Shown here: positions 8,337-16,514 of the stretch, piece after piece | Layout of the letters: each line of letters starts with the position of its first letter | Position numbering within the stretch: position 1 is the first letter of the stretch | Assembly: GCA_947488755.1 (NCBI GenBank) | Contig: CANLAD010000001.1 | Location: 2,613,501-2,677,500, forward strand | Source: an uncultured Erythrobacter sp. | GTDB lineage: Bacteria; Pseudomonadota; Alphaproteobacteria; Sphingomonadales; Sphingomonadaceae | DNA: 64,000 bases | Reading direction: 5' to 3' | Made by a program: the position numbers and the translations under genes | Notes under the pieces: generated by a model | Told to the model about the DNA's origin: nothing | The model's input: only the letters and a program-made list of their open reading frames with translations | Database searches by the model: none

Positions 8337-9080
8337 TCAGTTGCGCAGCCAGGCCAGCGCCTCGTCCTGCTTGCCCAGATCGAAGGCGCGCACGTCGGGC
8401 CGCACCAGCGCGCCCATTGCCTGCGCAGTCTGTCGCAGCCAGCCCGGTCCGCCAACCACGGCGTAGCGATCCAGATCGCGCATCAGATCGAACTTGGTCG
8501 ACATCACGGCATTGCTCGCCGCGACATCGGGATCGAAGCCGTGCCACTTGCGGATGACCAGCATGAGCCGAGAGCATTCGGGCGGCGCCAGACGCTGTCG
8601 CACTTTTGCGAGCGTCTCTTCGGCCTCGGCGCGATCGATTCGACCGACCAACTCGAATGCGACGATAGACGGGTCGCCTACGTCGAGATCGCGGACCGCG
8701 CCGCCATGGGGATGATCGCTTTCCCCCAGCACCCACGCGCGCGCCGCATCCATCTCGTCCTCGTCGTAAACCTCGTAGCTGACGCCGGGCAGCAGCGCGC
8801 TTTCGAGCCGGGCGGCGGAGCGGATCCAATCCTCGTCGGAAACGACCGCTATCCGATCGAGGGCGTAAAGATATTTCAGCAAGGTCGGCAGGTGGACCAG
8901 CTCTTCGCTTACGGCGGAGAACGAAAACCCTGCGAGCGATACAAGGTCGAGCAGGATATTGCCGCCCTCCTTGTCCTGTTCGCGCGCGAAAGCGATAAGC
9001 CGTTGCGCGTCTTCCTGCACGAATTCGCCATAGACGACGATGCGGTGCGCGCCCGGTGCAAGCGGTTCGAACTCGATCAT
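8337..9080 (-). CDS. Tandem SpoIIAA-like (STAS-fold) protein
   Basis: 247-residue cytosolic protein that appears to contain two copies of the SpoIIAA-like domain (PF11964 type). The first half (MIEFEPL... to about residue 110) has the family pattern of a short beta hairpin, an FSFSAVSEELVHL helix and a Tyr/Asp-rich end. The second half (from about 135) repeats it with VAFELVGRIDRAEAEETL and a KFDLMRDLDRYAVVG segment. ATG 9080 has GGAGAGG immediately upstream. It begins ten bases after the RNase T2 stop. The family is thought to bind lipids or act in regulation, but no role is proven. Confidence 0.75.
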   Translation of the reverse strand: MIEFEPLAPGAHRIVVYGEFVQEDAQRLIAFAREQDKEGGNILLDLVSLAGFSFSAVSEELVHLPTLLKYLYALDRIAVVSDEDWIRSAARLESALLPGVSYEVYDEDEMDAARAWVLGESDHPHGGAVRDLDVGDPSIVAFELVGRIDRAEAEETLAKVRQRLAPPECSRLMLVIRKWHGFDPDVAASNAVMSTKFDLMRDLDRYAVVGGPGWLRQTAQAMGALVRPDVRAFDLGKQDEALAWLRN

Positions 9081-9090
9081 AAGCCTCTCC

Positions 9091-9774
9091 CTACAATCCG
9101 CGCCAGATCTTCGCGGGCGCGCTATCGGCTGCGCCATAGCGCCGCGCGTCGCAGCGGGCGGGCCGAAAGCGTTTGGAATAACACAGGCGCAGCTCCTCCA
9201 GCCAGCCACGTTCGTTGAGCTTCACGCCGACCCCGTCCGCCTCCCACCCGCGATTGGCGTCGGCGAAGGCTTGCCGGATGCGGCCCGCGGTGAGGTTGTC
9301 CTCGCGGCTGATACGGTCGTAATCGGGGATGCGCAGGCTGTTCCACAGGATGCGGGTGACGTTGAGATAGGTTTGCGGGCGCTTCGCCATGCAGCTGCCA
9401 TGCTTGGCCCATTGGCGTGCGATCAGGCGAGCGGACGGGCTGATGCACATTTGCGCGCGGATTTGCGCTGGTGTGGGTGTCACATCGGTCGGGCACCATT
9501 GCGGCCAGATGCGCGCGCCTTGGGGCCACAGGCCGTGCACGACGAGGCCGAAGCGGCCATTGCTGCCCGAACACTGCACACGGTGGCTGCGCGCATCCTG
9601 GCGCGGCTTGCAGAATTCCGGCGACCAGCTGAGCGCGAGGGTATAGCCGGTGACCGGAAGGACGCGGGCCGGGGCATCGGGCGTGATGCGCGGGACCGCA
9701 GACACCTGCGGCGCGCGGCATTGATAGGCCTGAGCATGCAGGCTCGCGGGCAGGGCGAGGGCGGCGAGCGCCAC
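9091..9774 (-). CDS. Ribonuclease T2 family, secreted
   Basis: RNase T2 cleaves RNA through a 2',3'-cyclic intermediate and is exported. Both catalytic motifs are present: CAS1 as VVHGLWPQG and CAS2 as WAKHGSCM; cysteines at FCKPR, VQCSGS and LCYSKRF are placed for disulfides. GTG 9774 is the only conventional start and gives a short signal peptide ending LHAQA. However, a perfect AGGAGGT sits at 9804-9810, five bases before an in-frame CTG at 9796-9798. Starting there would add RCSNRAGV and make a better signal peptide. The gene overlaps or abuts the upstream membrane-protein stop at 9782 and belongs to the nadC run. Confidence 0.88.
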   Translation of the reverse strand: MALAALALPASLHAQAYQCRAPQVSAVPRITPDAPARVLPVTGYTLALSWSPEFCKPRQDARSHRVQCSGSNGRFGLVVHGLWPQGARIWPQWCPTDVTPTPAQIRAQMCISPSARLIARQWAKHGSCMAKRPQTYLNVTRILWNSLRIPDYDRISREDNLTAGRIRQAFADANRGWEADGVGVKLNERGWLEELRLCYSKRFRPARCDARRYGAADSAPAKIWRGL

Positions 9775-9781
9775 ACCGGCT

Positions 9782-10231
9782 CTATTCGAACACCGCAGAC
9801 CCGACCTCCTTGTCCGACCGGCGCATCCAGCGGCTTGCACCCGGCGTAAACAGCATGACGAGCGCGAAACAGATGAGCGCGGGCTCGATAAAGGCGATCG
9901 CATCGAGCGTATCGAAGCGCACCGCCGCAATCAGCGGGCGGATCGCCAAAAGCAGCTTGATGAGGCCGAAGCCCAGCACCATCCACCGCGCGCCGCGGGC
10001 AGCGAAGACATAGATCCAGACGAGCGGGATCAGCGCGATCGACGCTTCGCTGAATATGGCAACGATCACCGCATCGCGGTCCCATGCGATCCAGGGCGCG
10101 CTCAGCGACAGGCGCAGCGCAGCGCCGCCCAGATCACTCAACCCCTCTGCCGCTCCGGCCAGAGCGACGAGCAGGAGCGCGACGGCAAACAGCTTGATCG
10201 CAAGCGGACGTTCACCCCGACGCACTTTCAT
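9782..10231 (-). CDS. Hypothetical four-helix membrane protein
   Basis: 149-residue inner-membrane protein with a basic N-terminus (MKVRRGER) and four hydrophobic stretches, the first FAVALLLVALAGA and the last FIEPALICFALVMLFT. I do not recognise a named family. Its ATG (10229-10231) overlaps the nadC stop as ATGA, so translation is probably coupled to nadC. The RNase T2 gene follows immediately, possibly using an AGGAGGT site embedded in the last codons of this gene. Function unknown. Confidence 0.7.
   Translation of the reverse strand: MKVRRGERPLAIKLFAVALLLVALAGAAEGLSDLGGAALRLSLSAPWIAWDRDAVIVAIFSEASIALIPLVWIYVFAARGARWMVLGFGLIKLLLAIRPLIAAVRFDTLDAIAFIEPALICFALVMLFTPGASRWMRRSDKEVGSAVFE
9804..9810 (-). 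promoter_or_regulatory. Strong Shine-Dalgarno that favours a CTG start for RNase T2
   Basis: On the minus strand the site reads AGGAGGT, full complement to the anti-Shine-Dalgarno. The nearest conventional start (GTG 9774) is 29 bases away, far too distant, whereas an in-frame CTG is five bases away. It lies within the last codons of the membrane-protein gene. Confidence 0.5.
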
Positions 10232-11094
10232 ACCGGGGTGAAGTCCAGCCCGATATCGGCGGCGGGCGCGCTTTGCGTGAGCCTTCCGACCGAGCAGTAA
10301 TCGACGCCGCTCGCCGCCTTCGCCGCAATGGTATCAAGGTCAATCCCGCCGCTGGCCTCGGTTCTGGCGCGGCCTGCGACCATCCTCACGGCCTCTTGCA
10401 AAGTGTCCGGGTCCATATTGTCGAGCAGCAGGTGGTGCGCGCCCGCGGCAATCGCAGGTTCGATCTGGTCGAGCCGGTCGACTTCGCAAATGATCGGTTC
10501 GATCCCGGCCTTTGCCGCGCGCCGCACCGCTTCGCCGATGCTGCCTGCAACCGCGACGTGGTTGTCCTTGATCATCGCCGCATCCCACAGGCCCATGCGG
10601 TGATTGTGCGCGCCGCCCTGCCGGGTCGCGTACTTTTCCAGCGCGCGCAGGCCGGGATGGGTCTTGCGGGTGTCGAGCAGAATGCAGGTGTCGCTGCCTT
10701 CTCGCATCGCCTCGACATACTTGCGGGTCATGGTGGCAATGCCGGTCAAGTGTTGGACGATGTTGAGCGCGCTGCGTTCGGCGGTCAGCAGCGCGCGGGC
10801 GTTTCCCGTGAGACGCACGAGGTCGGTGCCTCCGGCCACCTTTTCGCCCTCACCAACGGGCGTTTCGAGCGTGCAATCGGGGTCGAGATGGCGAAAGAAC
10901 GCCTCCGCCAATGGCAGCCCCGCGACGACGACCGGATCGCGCGCGTCCATCACTCCGGTAAAGCGCGCATCGGCGGGGATGACGCTTTCGCTGGTGACAT
11001 CGCGCCCGCCACCTTCGAGGCTGTCGCCCAGATCCTCGGCCAGGGTTTCGCGCACGAAGCGGGCAAGATCGAAGCCGGGGAGGGGGAAGGTCAT
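10228..11094 (-). CDS. nadC: Nicotinate-nucleotide pyrophosphorylase (carboxylating)
   Basis: NadC (quinolinate phosphoribosyltransferase) converts quinolinate and PRPP to nicotinate mononucleotide in de novo NAD synthesis. The 288-residue protein has the expected signatures RSALNIVQHLTGIAT, LDTRKTHPGLRALEKYA, GGAHNHRMGLWDAAMIKDNH and the C-terminal EASGGIDLDTI. ATG 11094 gives the normal N-terminus. It heads a minus-strand run with a membrane protein, RNase T2, SpoIIAA-like and PsiE genes; the first junction is an ATGA overlap. nadA and nadB are not in the window. Confidence 0.96.
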   Translation of the reverse strand: MTFPLPGFDLARFVRETLAEDLGDSLEGGGRDVTSESVIPADARFTGVMDARDPVVVAGLPLAEAFFRHLDPDCTLETPVGEGEKVAGGTDLVRLTGNARALLTAERSALNIVQHLTGIATMTRKYVEAMREGSDTCILLDTRKTHPGLRALEKYATRQGGAHNHRMGLWDAAMIKDNHVAVAGSIGEAVRRAAKAGIEPIICEVDRLDQIEPAIAAGAHHLLLDNMDPDTLQEAVRMVAGRARTEASGGIDLDTIAAKAASGVDYCSVGRLTQSAPAADIGLDFTPV

Positions 11095-11180
11095 AAGACG
11101 TCAATATACGGACCCGCAAGGTCCGCAAGGGCGACCGCCCGCCCGCAGCGGGCGCGGTCTCGCCGCGCGTCTAGCGAGGA

Positions 11181-11202
11181 CGCGCCCCCGGATGGGGGCG
11201 CG
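11181..11202 (-). terminator. GC-rich hairpin after the LytTR regulator gene
   Basis: A perfect nine-base-pair stem (CGCGCCCCC with GGGGGCGCG) closed by a four-base loop begins six bases after the response-regulator stop codon. There is no T-run, so it is either a Rho-type or processing hairpin rather than a classical intrinsic terminator. A second imperfect GC hairpin lies at about 11131-11160, before nadC. The pair probably insulates nadC from the two-component genes. Confidence 0.45.
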
Positions 11203-11208
11203 CAAACA

Positions 11209-12006
11209 TCAATGCACGAACCGCGCCACCACATCGCGATAGGAGCGCGACACCTTCACCTCCGCGCCCGAATCCAGCACGAGGAAACATTCGCCATTCG
11301 TATGCGGTTTCACCTGCCGCACCTGGTCGAGATTGACGATGGTCGAGCGGTGGACGCGCTGGAACTTGCGCGGGTCCAGCCGCCGTTCGAGATCCTTCAT
11401 CGTCTCGCGCAGGATCAGCGAATTGTCGCCGGTGTAGATGCACATGTAATCGCCCGCCGCCTCGATATGTTCGATCGATTCGACTTCGACGCGGAAGATC
11501 TGGCCGCGATCCTTGACGTTGATCAGCTTTTCGAAGCGTTCGGTGCTGTCACCGTCTTCGCCTTCGAACTGGGCCACCCGGTCGGGCGCGACTTCGGCCA
11601 GCACGTCGAGCAGTTGTTCCGCGTCCTCGGCACTCTTTTTCTCGGACAGACGATGGCGCACACGCTCGATCGTATCGGCGAGCTTGTCCTCATCGACCGG
11701 CTTCATCAGGTAATTGACCGCATTGGCCTCGAACGCGCGGATCGCGTGCTCTTCGAAAGCGGTCACGAAGACGAACAGCGGCGGTTCGATCTCCATGACG
11801 CCCTTCACCACCGAAAACCCGTCGAAACCGGGCATCTGGATGTCGAGGAAGACGAGGTCGGGCTTTCCGGTCTTGATCTTGCGGATCGCCTCGCGACCGT
11901 TCGAACAGGTATCGATCACTTCGACATCCTCGAACGGCTGGAGGCGGACCTGAAGGCCCTGAATGGCGAGTTTTTCGTCGTCGACGAGAATGGTGCGAAT
12001 GGTCAT
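11209..12006 (-). CDS. LytTR-family response regulator
   Basis: 265-residue two-component response regulator of the AlgR/LytR type. Residues 1-120 form the receiver domain: acidic pocket VDDE (Asp9-Asp10), phosphoacceptor Asp55 in FLDIQMPG, and Lys in YLMKPVDEDKL. Residues about 160-265 form the LytTR DNA-binding domain (FRVEVESIEHIEAAGDY, KFQRVHRSTIVNL, VSRSYRDVVARF). ATG 12006 overlaps the histidine-kinase stop as ATGA, so kinase and regulator are translationally coupled. LytTR domains bind imperfect direct repeats; target genes cannot be inferred here. Confidence 0.95.
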   Translation of the reverse strand: MTIRTILVDDEKLAIQGLQVRLQPFEDVEVIDTCSNGREAIRKIKTGKPDLVFLDIQMPGFDGFSVVKGVMEIEPPLFVFVTAFEEHAIRAFEANAVNYLMKPVDEDKLADTIERVRHRLSEKKSAEDAEQLLDVLAEVAPDRVAQFEGEDGDSTERFEKLINVKDRGQIFRVEVESIEHIEAAGDYMCIYTGDNSLILRETMKDLERRLDPRKFQRVHRSTIVNLDQVRQVKPHTNGECFLVLDSGAEVKVSRSYRDVVARFVH

Positions 12007-13274
12007 GAGCTGGTTCCGATGGCGCGTTGGGGGTTGAGGTTGATCCTGCCATCGCCGGGGGCGGCGTCTGCGGGGGTTGGGGCAGGATCGGGCGTGGATT
12101 TCTGGGATCGGGATCGCCGTTTGGCGGATGCCGACCGTGTTTTGGCAAGAGCAGGGGCATCGCTGGTTGCGGATTCGTAGGGAATTTCGATCAGCACGCG
12201 AAAGCCGCCGCTCGGCTTCGATCCGGCTTCGAACAGGTGATCGTCGCCATAGCCCTGCATCAGGCGATTGCGGATATTGGCAAGTCCCACGCCGGTTGAA
12301 ACCGGGCGGCTGTTTTCGGGCATGTGTTCGAGCATGCTGCGCTGCATCGGCCCGTCGATACCGGGACCGGTATCCTCGATCGCGATGCGAAGCCGCTCGC
12401 CGACGACTCGCGCGCTCAGGGAGATACACGCTCCCTCTTCCTGAGGGCTGACGGCATACTTGACCGCATTTTCGATCAGCGGTTGCAGCAGCATGGCCGG
12501 CAGACAGGCCTCCATCGCCGCATCCTCGATATCGAAATCGGTGCGCAGCCGCTCCTCGAAACGCATCCGCTCGATATCGAGATAGAGCTGCAAGGTCTCC
12601 ACCTCCTGACCCAGCGAAACCTGACTGCCCGGTTCGGCGATCAGCGTGTGGCGCAGGAAGCTCGACAGCCTCGTCAGCATCGCATTGGCAGGCTCGGTCT
12701 GTTTCAGCAGCACCAGCGTGCTGATGGAATTGAGGGTGTTGAACAGGAAATGCGGATTGAGCTGATAGCGCAGCATGGCAAGCTGCGCGGCGGTGGCCTG
12801 CACTTCGAGCCGTTCGAGCCGGTCGGCCTGCCGCTCCAGCGTAAGGAAGAAATTGATCGCGTAATACAGCGCGCTCCAGCCTCCCAGCAGCGTCAGCGGA
12901 ATGTAGATGATCCCGATGAAGCGCTGCGCAAACGTCGTTTCGCGCGTTCCGGAATAATACAGATCCTGCACCCACGCTTCGATCCCGGCATAGATCGTCA
13001 CTGCAATGAACAGGGCGATCGCGGTGCCGCCCCAGGTGACGATCGGTGTCCGGCCGATCAGCTGGCGATAGACGACTGAAAGGACCAGGCTGATCGAAAA
13101 GCCGGTGATTGTCGTCACGACAATCAGCAGCAGCTGATTGTAGGGCAAACTGTTGGCGACCAGATTGACAGTGCGCAGCAGAAAAGCGCCCCCCCAACCT
13201 GCCAGCTGGAGGATCCAGAATGCGCGGTTCTTGCTCGCGAAGAAAGGCGCTGGCTGGATTTGGATCACGGCCAT
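12003..13274 (-). CDS. LytS/AlgZ-type sensor histidine kinase
   Basis: 423-residue membrane histidine kinase (His_kinase/PF06580 type) partnered with the LytTR regulator. The N-terminus holds about four transmembrane helices (residues 20-145: AGWGGAFLLRTVNLV, LLLIVVTTITGFSISLVL, AIALFIAVTIYAGIEA and IIYIPLTLLGGWSALYYAI). A short coiled coil leads to the phosphoacceptor His175 in QLNPHFLFNTLNSI. ATP-binding boxes follow: QPLIENAVKYAV, DTGPGID and GVGLANIRNRL. The C-terminal tail (about 45 residues) is a basic, proline-rich extension. ATG 13274 gives the usual membrane start; further upstream the frame is just open, not conserved-looking. No sensor domain beyond the membrane helices is visible. 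Confidence 0.93.
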   Translation of the reverse strand: MAVIQIQPAPFFASKNRAFWILQLAGWGGAFLLRTVNLVANSLPYNQLLLIVVTTITGFSISLVLSVVYRQLIGRTPIVTWGGTAIALFIAVTIYAGIEAWVQDLYYSGTRETTFAQRFIGIIYIPLTLLGGWSALYYAINFFLTLERQADRLERLEVQATAAQLAMLRYQLNPHFLFNTLNSISTLVLLKQTEPANAMLTRLSSFLRHTLIAEPGSQVSLGQEVETLQLYLDIERMRFEERLRTDFDIEDAAMEACLPAMLLQPLIENAVKYAVSPQEEGACISLSARVVGERLRIAIEDTGPGIDGPMQRSMLEHMPENSRPVSTGVGLANIRNRLMQGYGDDHLFEAGSKPSGGFRVLIEIPYESATSDAPALAKTRSASAKRRSRSQKSTPDPAPTPADAAPGDGRINLNPQRAIGTSS

Positions 13275-13395
13275 AGCAGGAGGTTGTAGCCGATTTTTCC
13301 AAGGGTGGCAGGGGGAAAGGCGGGCATTGGCTGCAAGGTCGACGCGCGCGGCGAACCGTTGGACGCATGGATGGGCGGTTGCAGCAGTGTGGGGA

Positions 13396-14379
13396 TCATC
13401 GCTCCTGTTCGCCATCCGGATCGATCCCGCGCTCGAAATGCACCGACCAGTCGGCGCTTCCCTCGCTCGCGATCAGCGCTTCGATCCGGGGAATTTCGGC
13501 AGCGATGAACTCCGCGCGCTCGTCCCATCCGTCATGCGTGCGCTTGCGGAAAATTCCGCCATCGTGGCGTCGGCCCCAGGTGGCCATGAAATCGATCGCA
13601 GCGCGCGGATCGTAGCCTGCATTGGCGAGCAGCCAGGGCATCAGCCGGTCCGCTTCACGCTCGGTCCGGCGCACCCGGCGCTGCGCACGCCCTTCCCGGT
13701 CGAGCCATGCGCTGTGACCAAGCAGATTATGTGCAAGCTCATGTGCAACCAGCGCGGCGAAACGCGGCTCCTCATATGCAAAGGCGGGAAACCGTGTTCC
13801 GACCACGACCCGGTCACCATCGGCCACCGCGCGCTTGCTGTTGCTGGCGAGTTCGAAGCGGGTGGCGCAGACCGGGACCGGACGCAGCGTCGCCCGCGAT
13901 CCATCGGCAAAGCCAATCGCGATCTCGCCGTTCTCGCGCAGCAGGCGGTCGATATGATCGTGGGCGTTGGCGAGCCTTCGCCAGTCGCGCTTTTGCCCAG
14001 CATTCCAAGCGTTGGGATCGGCGTTTCCGAGCGCGACAATCTCCCGATTGGGTGTGAACGCGCCGCTCCGGGCCGCAGGGGAGCCGCGCGCCGCAGTCTG
14101 CACCGCGAAATCGCCGGTCAGCTCCAGCGCATCGCGCGCCACATTCGGGTTTCCGTAGCTCGCCAGATCCTGCAATTGCAGCCCCACTGACGCTGTCCCC
14201 CGGTCACAGGACGCCGCGTTGCCGCGCACCAGTTTCCAGCCGACATCCTGCAGGCGCTGGTCGGCCGCCTGAAACTCCCGGATCGCGGCGCGCTCGGCGG
14301 CGAGGTCTATGGGCTTTGCGCGCGCGTCACTGGCTTGAAGAAAAGTGGCGATCAGCAGGGCAGCAAAGAGCGCGCGCAT
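13396..14379 (-). CDS. M48-family metalloprotease, exported
   Basis: 327-residue protein with a cleavable signal peptide (MRALFAALLIATFLQASDARA). The zinc site HELAH lies at residues 213-217 and the third ligand is in EREADRL near 239, which is the M48 gluzincin pattern; GHSAW follows. The N-terminal half is not a recognised domain. It begins ten bases after the DsbA-like gene and probably ends the operon 18673-13396. The M48 class includes periplasmic quality-control proteases; substrate unknown. Confidence 0.85.
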   Translation of the reverse strand: MRALFAALLIATFLQASDARAKPIDLAAERAAIREFQAADQRLQDVGWKLVRGNAASCDRGTASVGLQLQDLASYGNPNVARDALELTGDFAVQTAARGSPAARSGAFTPNREIVALGNADPNAWNAGQKRDWRRLANAHDHIDRLLRENGEIAIGFADGSRATLRPVPVCATRFELASNSKRAVADGDRVVVGTRFPAFAYEEPRFAALVAHELAHNLLGHSAWLDREGRAQRRVRRTEREADRLMPWLLANAGYDPRAAIDFMATWGRRHDGGIFRKRTHDGWDERAEFIAAEIPRIEALIASEGSADWSVHFERGIDPDGEQER

Positions 14380-14389
14380 GACGCCGGAC

Positions 14390-15097
14390 TTACGAATTGT
14401 CGGCAGACTGTTCCAGCGCGTCGCGCAGCCGCTCCACGCCAACCGCGCCGCCGATCGGTGTGTTGCCCGCGACCCACGCTGGTGTGCCGGAGAAACCGAG
14501 ATCTTGCGCCAACGCCAGGTTTTTCGCCAGCTCCATGCTCACCGCCTCGCTCGACGCGTCGCGGCGGGCGCGCTCCATGTCGAGCCCGGCGTCGCGCGCA
14601 GCGGCTTCGATATTGCCGGGCGTGGTCGGGCTGCGGCGGAACATCGCTTCGTGAAAGGCGCGATATTTGCCTTGTCGTCCAGCGGCCAGAGCCATGCGCG
14701 CGGCATCTTCGCTGCCGTCGAAAATCGGCCACTCCCGCATCACCACCTTGAGCTCCGGATCCTGCGCGACCAGCTCCTGCACGTCTTTCAGGCTCGCTTC
14801 GCAATAGGGGCAATTGTAGTCGGTGAATTCGACCAGCACCTTCGAACCTTGTGGATTGCCGATCACTGCGCCGGGGAAGGGCTCGTAAATATTCTCGCTC
14901 AGCGAGGCGAGCCGTTCGCGCGCCCGCTCGTCCTGCAGCGCCTGCGCCACGTCCTCCAGCACTGTCGGATTGGCGACCAGATAATCGCGCGTGCGACTGT
15001 CACCAAGCCCGCTGAAGGACCACGCAGCCGCGCCGGCAAAGCCGAAGACGAGCGCGATCGAGGCGGTGAGCATGGTGTGGCCAAGGCTTGATTTCAT
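14390..15097 (-). CDS. DsbA-family thiol:disulfide oxidoreductase
   Basis: 235-residue periplasmic thioredoxin-fold protein. An N-terminal hydrophobic helix (LTASIALVFGFAGAAAW) exports or anchors it, followed by a short helical dimerisation-like region, then the active site CPYC (Cys96, Cys99) in FTDYNCPYCEAS and the cis-proline loop FSGTPAWV. The layout resembles the BdbD/Com1/ScsC type of DsbA proteins with an inserted helical domain. It lies between the BepA-like protease (37 bases) and the M48 protease (10 bases), which fits a role in oxidative folding of envelope proteins. Confidence 0.92.
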   Translation of the reverse strand: MKSSLGHTMLTASIALVFGFAGAAAWSFSGLGDSRTRDYLVANPTVLEDVAQALQDERARERLASLSENIYEPFPGAVIGNPQGSKVLVEFTDYNCPYCEASLKDVQELVAQDPELKVVMREWPIFDGSEDAARMALAAGRQGKYRAFHEAMFRRSPTTPGNIEAAARDAGLDMERARRDASSEAVSMELAKNLALAQDLGFSGTPAWVAGNTPIGGAVGVERLRDALEQSADNS

Positions 15098-15134
15098 CGT
15101 GTGATCCGGTCGTATTGTCAGGTGCGCAAGCGGA

Positions 15135-16502
15135 CTAGCGGCTGTCGCGAATGCGTTCCAGCGCGGCGCGGGCCTGGAGCGCGATGTCCTGAGCGCGGAT
15201 CCAGTCCGGCGATCCGCGCGGCAGACCGGCTTCTGCCGCCTGTGCGCTGCGAAGCGCTTCGGGATAGCGGCGGTTCATCACCTGCTGCTCGGCGCTTGCC
15301 AGCCGGGCGCGCGGCATGTCACCACGCGCGGCATAGACCACACCAAGCTGATACCAGGCGAACGGATTAAGCCGATCCTTGGCGACCGCGGCGCGCAGCA
15401 CCCGCTCGGCTTCCTCGTGGTGCGCGGCATCCTCGGTCGCGATGAGCGCATGGCCGAACATGCCGGCGATCAACGGCTGGTTGAGCGTGATGTCGGTCGC
15501 GCGGCGCAGCGGCACCAGCGCGTCCTCCGGGCGGCCGGATTCAAGCAGAACCTGACCCTTCAGTTCGAGAAAGTACGGATTCCGAGGATCCTCGGCGAGG
15601 AGCGAATCGGCCTCCGCCAATGCTCGATCGACCTGCGCATCCTTGTGATAGGCATAGGCGCGGGCATAGCGCGCGGGCACGCTGGTGTCGCTTGGCGGAT
15701 ACATCGTGAAGGTGCGCTCGGGCGGAGCGAGATAGCCGTAAAGCTTCGCGCGTGCGGCGAGGAAGCGTGCCTGCAATTCCTCATCGTCGGGCGCTTCCCA
15801 GGCCGGATCGCGCGCATAAAGATCGCGCAGGGTCTGCAACCGATCGCCCGCCAGCGGGTGGGTGCGGCTATAAGAAGCTTCCTGCGTCTGCGCGAAGCCG
15901 CGCCGGATCTCCATATTGCGCAGCCGTTCGAAGAAGGCGAGGCTGCCGCGCCCCGAAATCCCGGCGCCCGAAAGATAGCGCGCACCGGCAAGGTCGGTCG
16001 CCGCTTCCTGATTGCGATTGAAGGCAAGAAAGCTGCCCATCGCCGCCTGCTGGCCCGCCATCATCGCACCCATCGCGGCATCGCCCGCGCCTGCAAGCGC
16101 GGCGCCTACGCCAAGCAGTAGCGAGAGGATGGTGATCCCTGTCGCCGCGCTTGTGCGTTCGTTGAAGCGTACGACGTGGCCCGCGGTGATGTGCCCAAGC
16201 TCGTGCGCGATCACGCCCTGCACTTCGTTGGCGGTTTCGGCTGCGTTGATAAGGCCCGCATGAATGTAGACCACCTGCCCGCCCGCAACGAAGGCATTGA
16301 TCGAAGGATCGTTGATAAGGACAATCTCGACGTTTTCAGGCTCGAGCTCCGACGCTTCGATCAGCGGGCGCGCCATGTCCCGCAGCAATTCCTCGGTTTC
16401 CGCATCGCGCAGCACCGATTGCGCCGCGACCGGCTGGATCGCGAGCGCGAGGGTGGCGAGCATCGCCATGAAGGCGGCGCAAAAGCGGGGGAGCGAGCGC
16501 AT
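15135..16502 (-). CDS. BepA-like M48 metalloprotease with TPR repeats
   Basis: 455-residue exported protease/chaperone. A signal peptide (about residues 1-28, ending PVAAQ) precedes the M48 domain with HELGH at 100-104 and the third glutamate in NQEAATDLAGARYL. From about residue 270 tetratricopeptide-like repeats follow (KDAQVDRALAEADSLLAEDP, LKGQVLLESGRPEDALVPL, YQLGVVYAARGDMPRARL). This M48-TPR architecture is that of BepA/YfgC, which helps assemble or degrade outer-membrane LptD and BAM. ATG 16502 is preferred over a TTG directly upstream. The adjacent DsbA-like gene is suggestive because LptD needs disulfides. Confidence 0.9.
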   Translation of the reverse strand: MRSLPRFCAAFMAMLATLALAIQPVAAQSVLRDAETEELLRDMARPLIEASELEPENVEIVLINDPSINAFVAGGQVVYIHAGLINAAETANEVQGVIAHELGHITAGHVVRFNERTSAATGITILSLLLGVGAALAGAGDAAMGAMMAGQQAAMGSFLAFNRNQEAATDLAGARYLSGAGISGRGSLAFFERLRNMEIRRGFAQTQEASYSRTHPLAGDRLQTLRDLYARDPAWEAPDDEELQARFLAARAKLYGYLAPPERTFTMYPPSDTSVPARYARAYAYHKDAQVDRALAEADSLLAEDPRNPYFLELKGQVLLESGRPEDALVPLRRATDITLNQPLIAGMFGHALIATEDAAHHEEAERVLRAAVAKDRLNPFAWYQLGVVYAARGDMPRARLASAEQQVMNRRYPEALRSAQAAEAGLPRGSPDWIRAQDIALQARAALERIRDSR

Positions 16503-16514
16503 CAACGCCGGGTG

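Noticed and set aside
10273..12180. 635-residue plus-strand frame across nadC and the LytTR regulator
   Set aside because: It is antisense to two well-identified genes with family motifs, has a biased His/Arg/Asp-rich composition and no domains.
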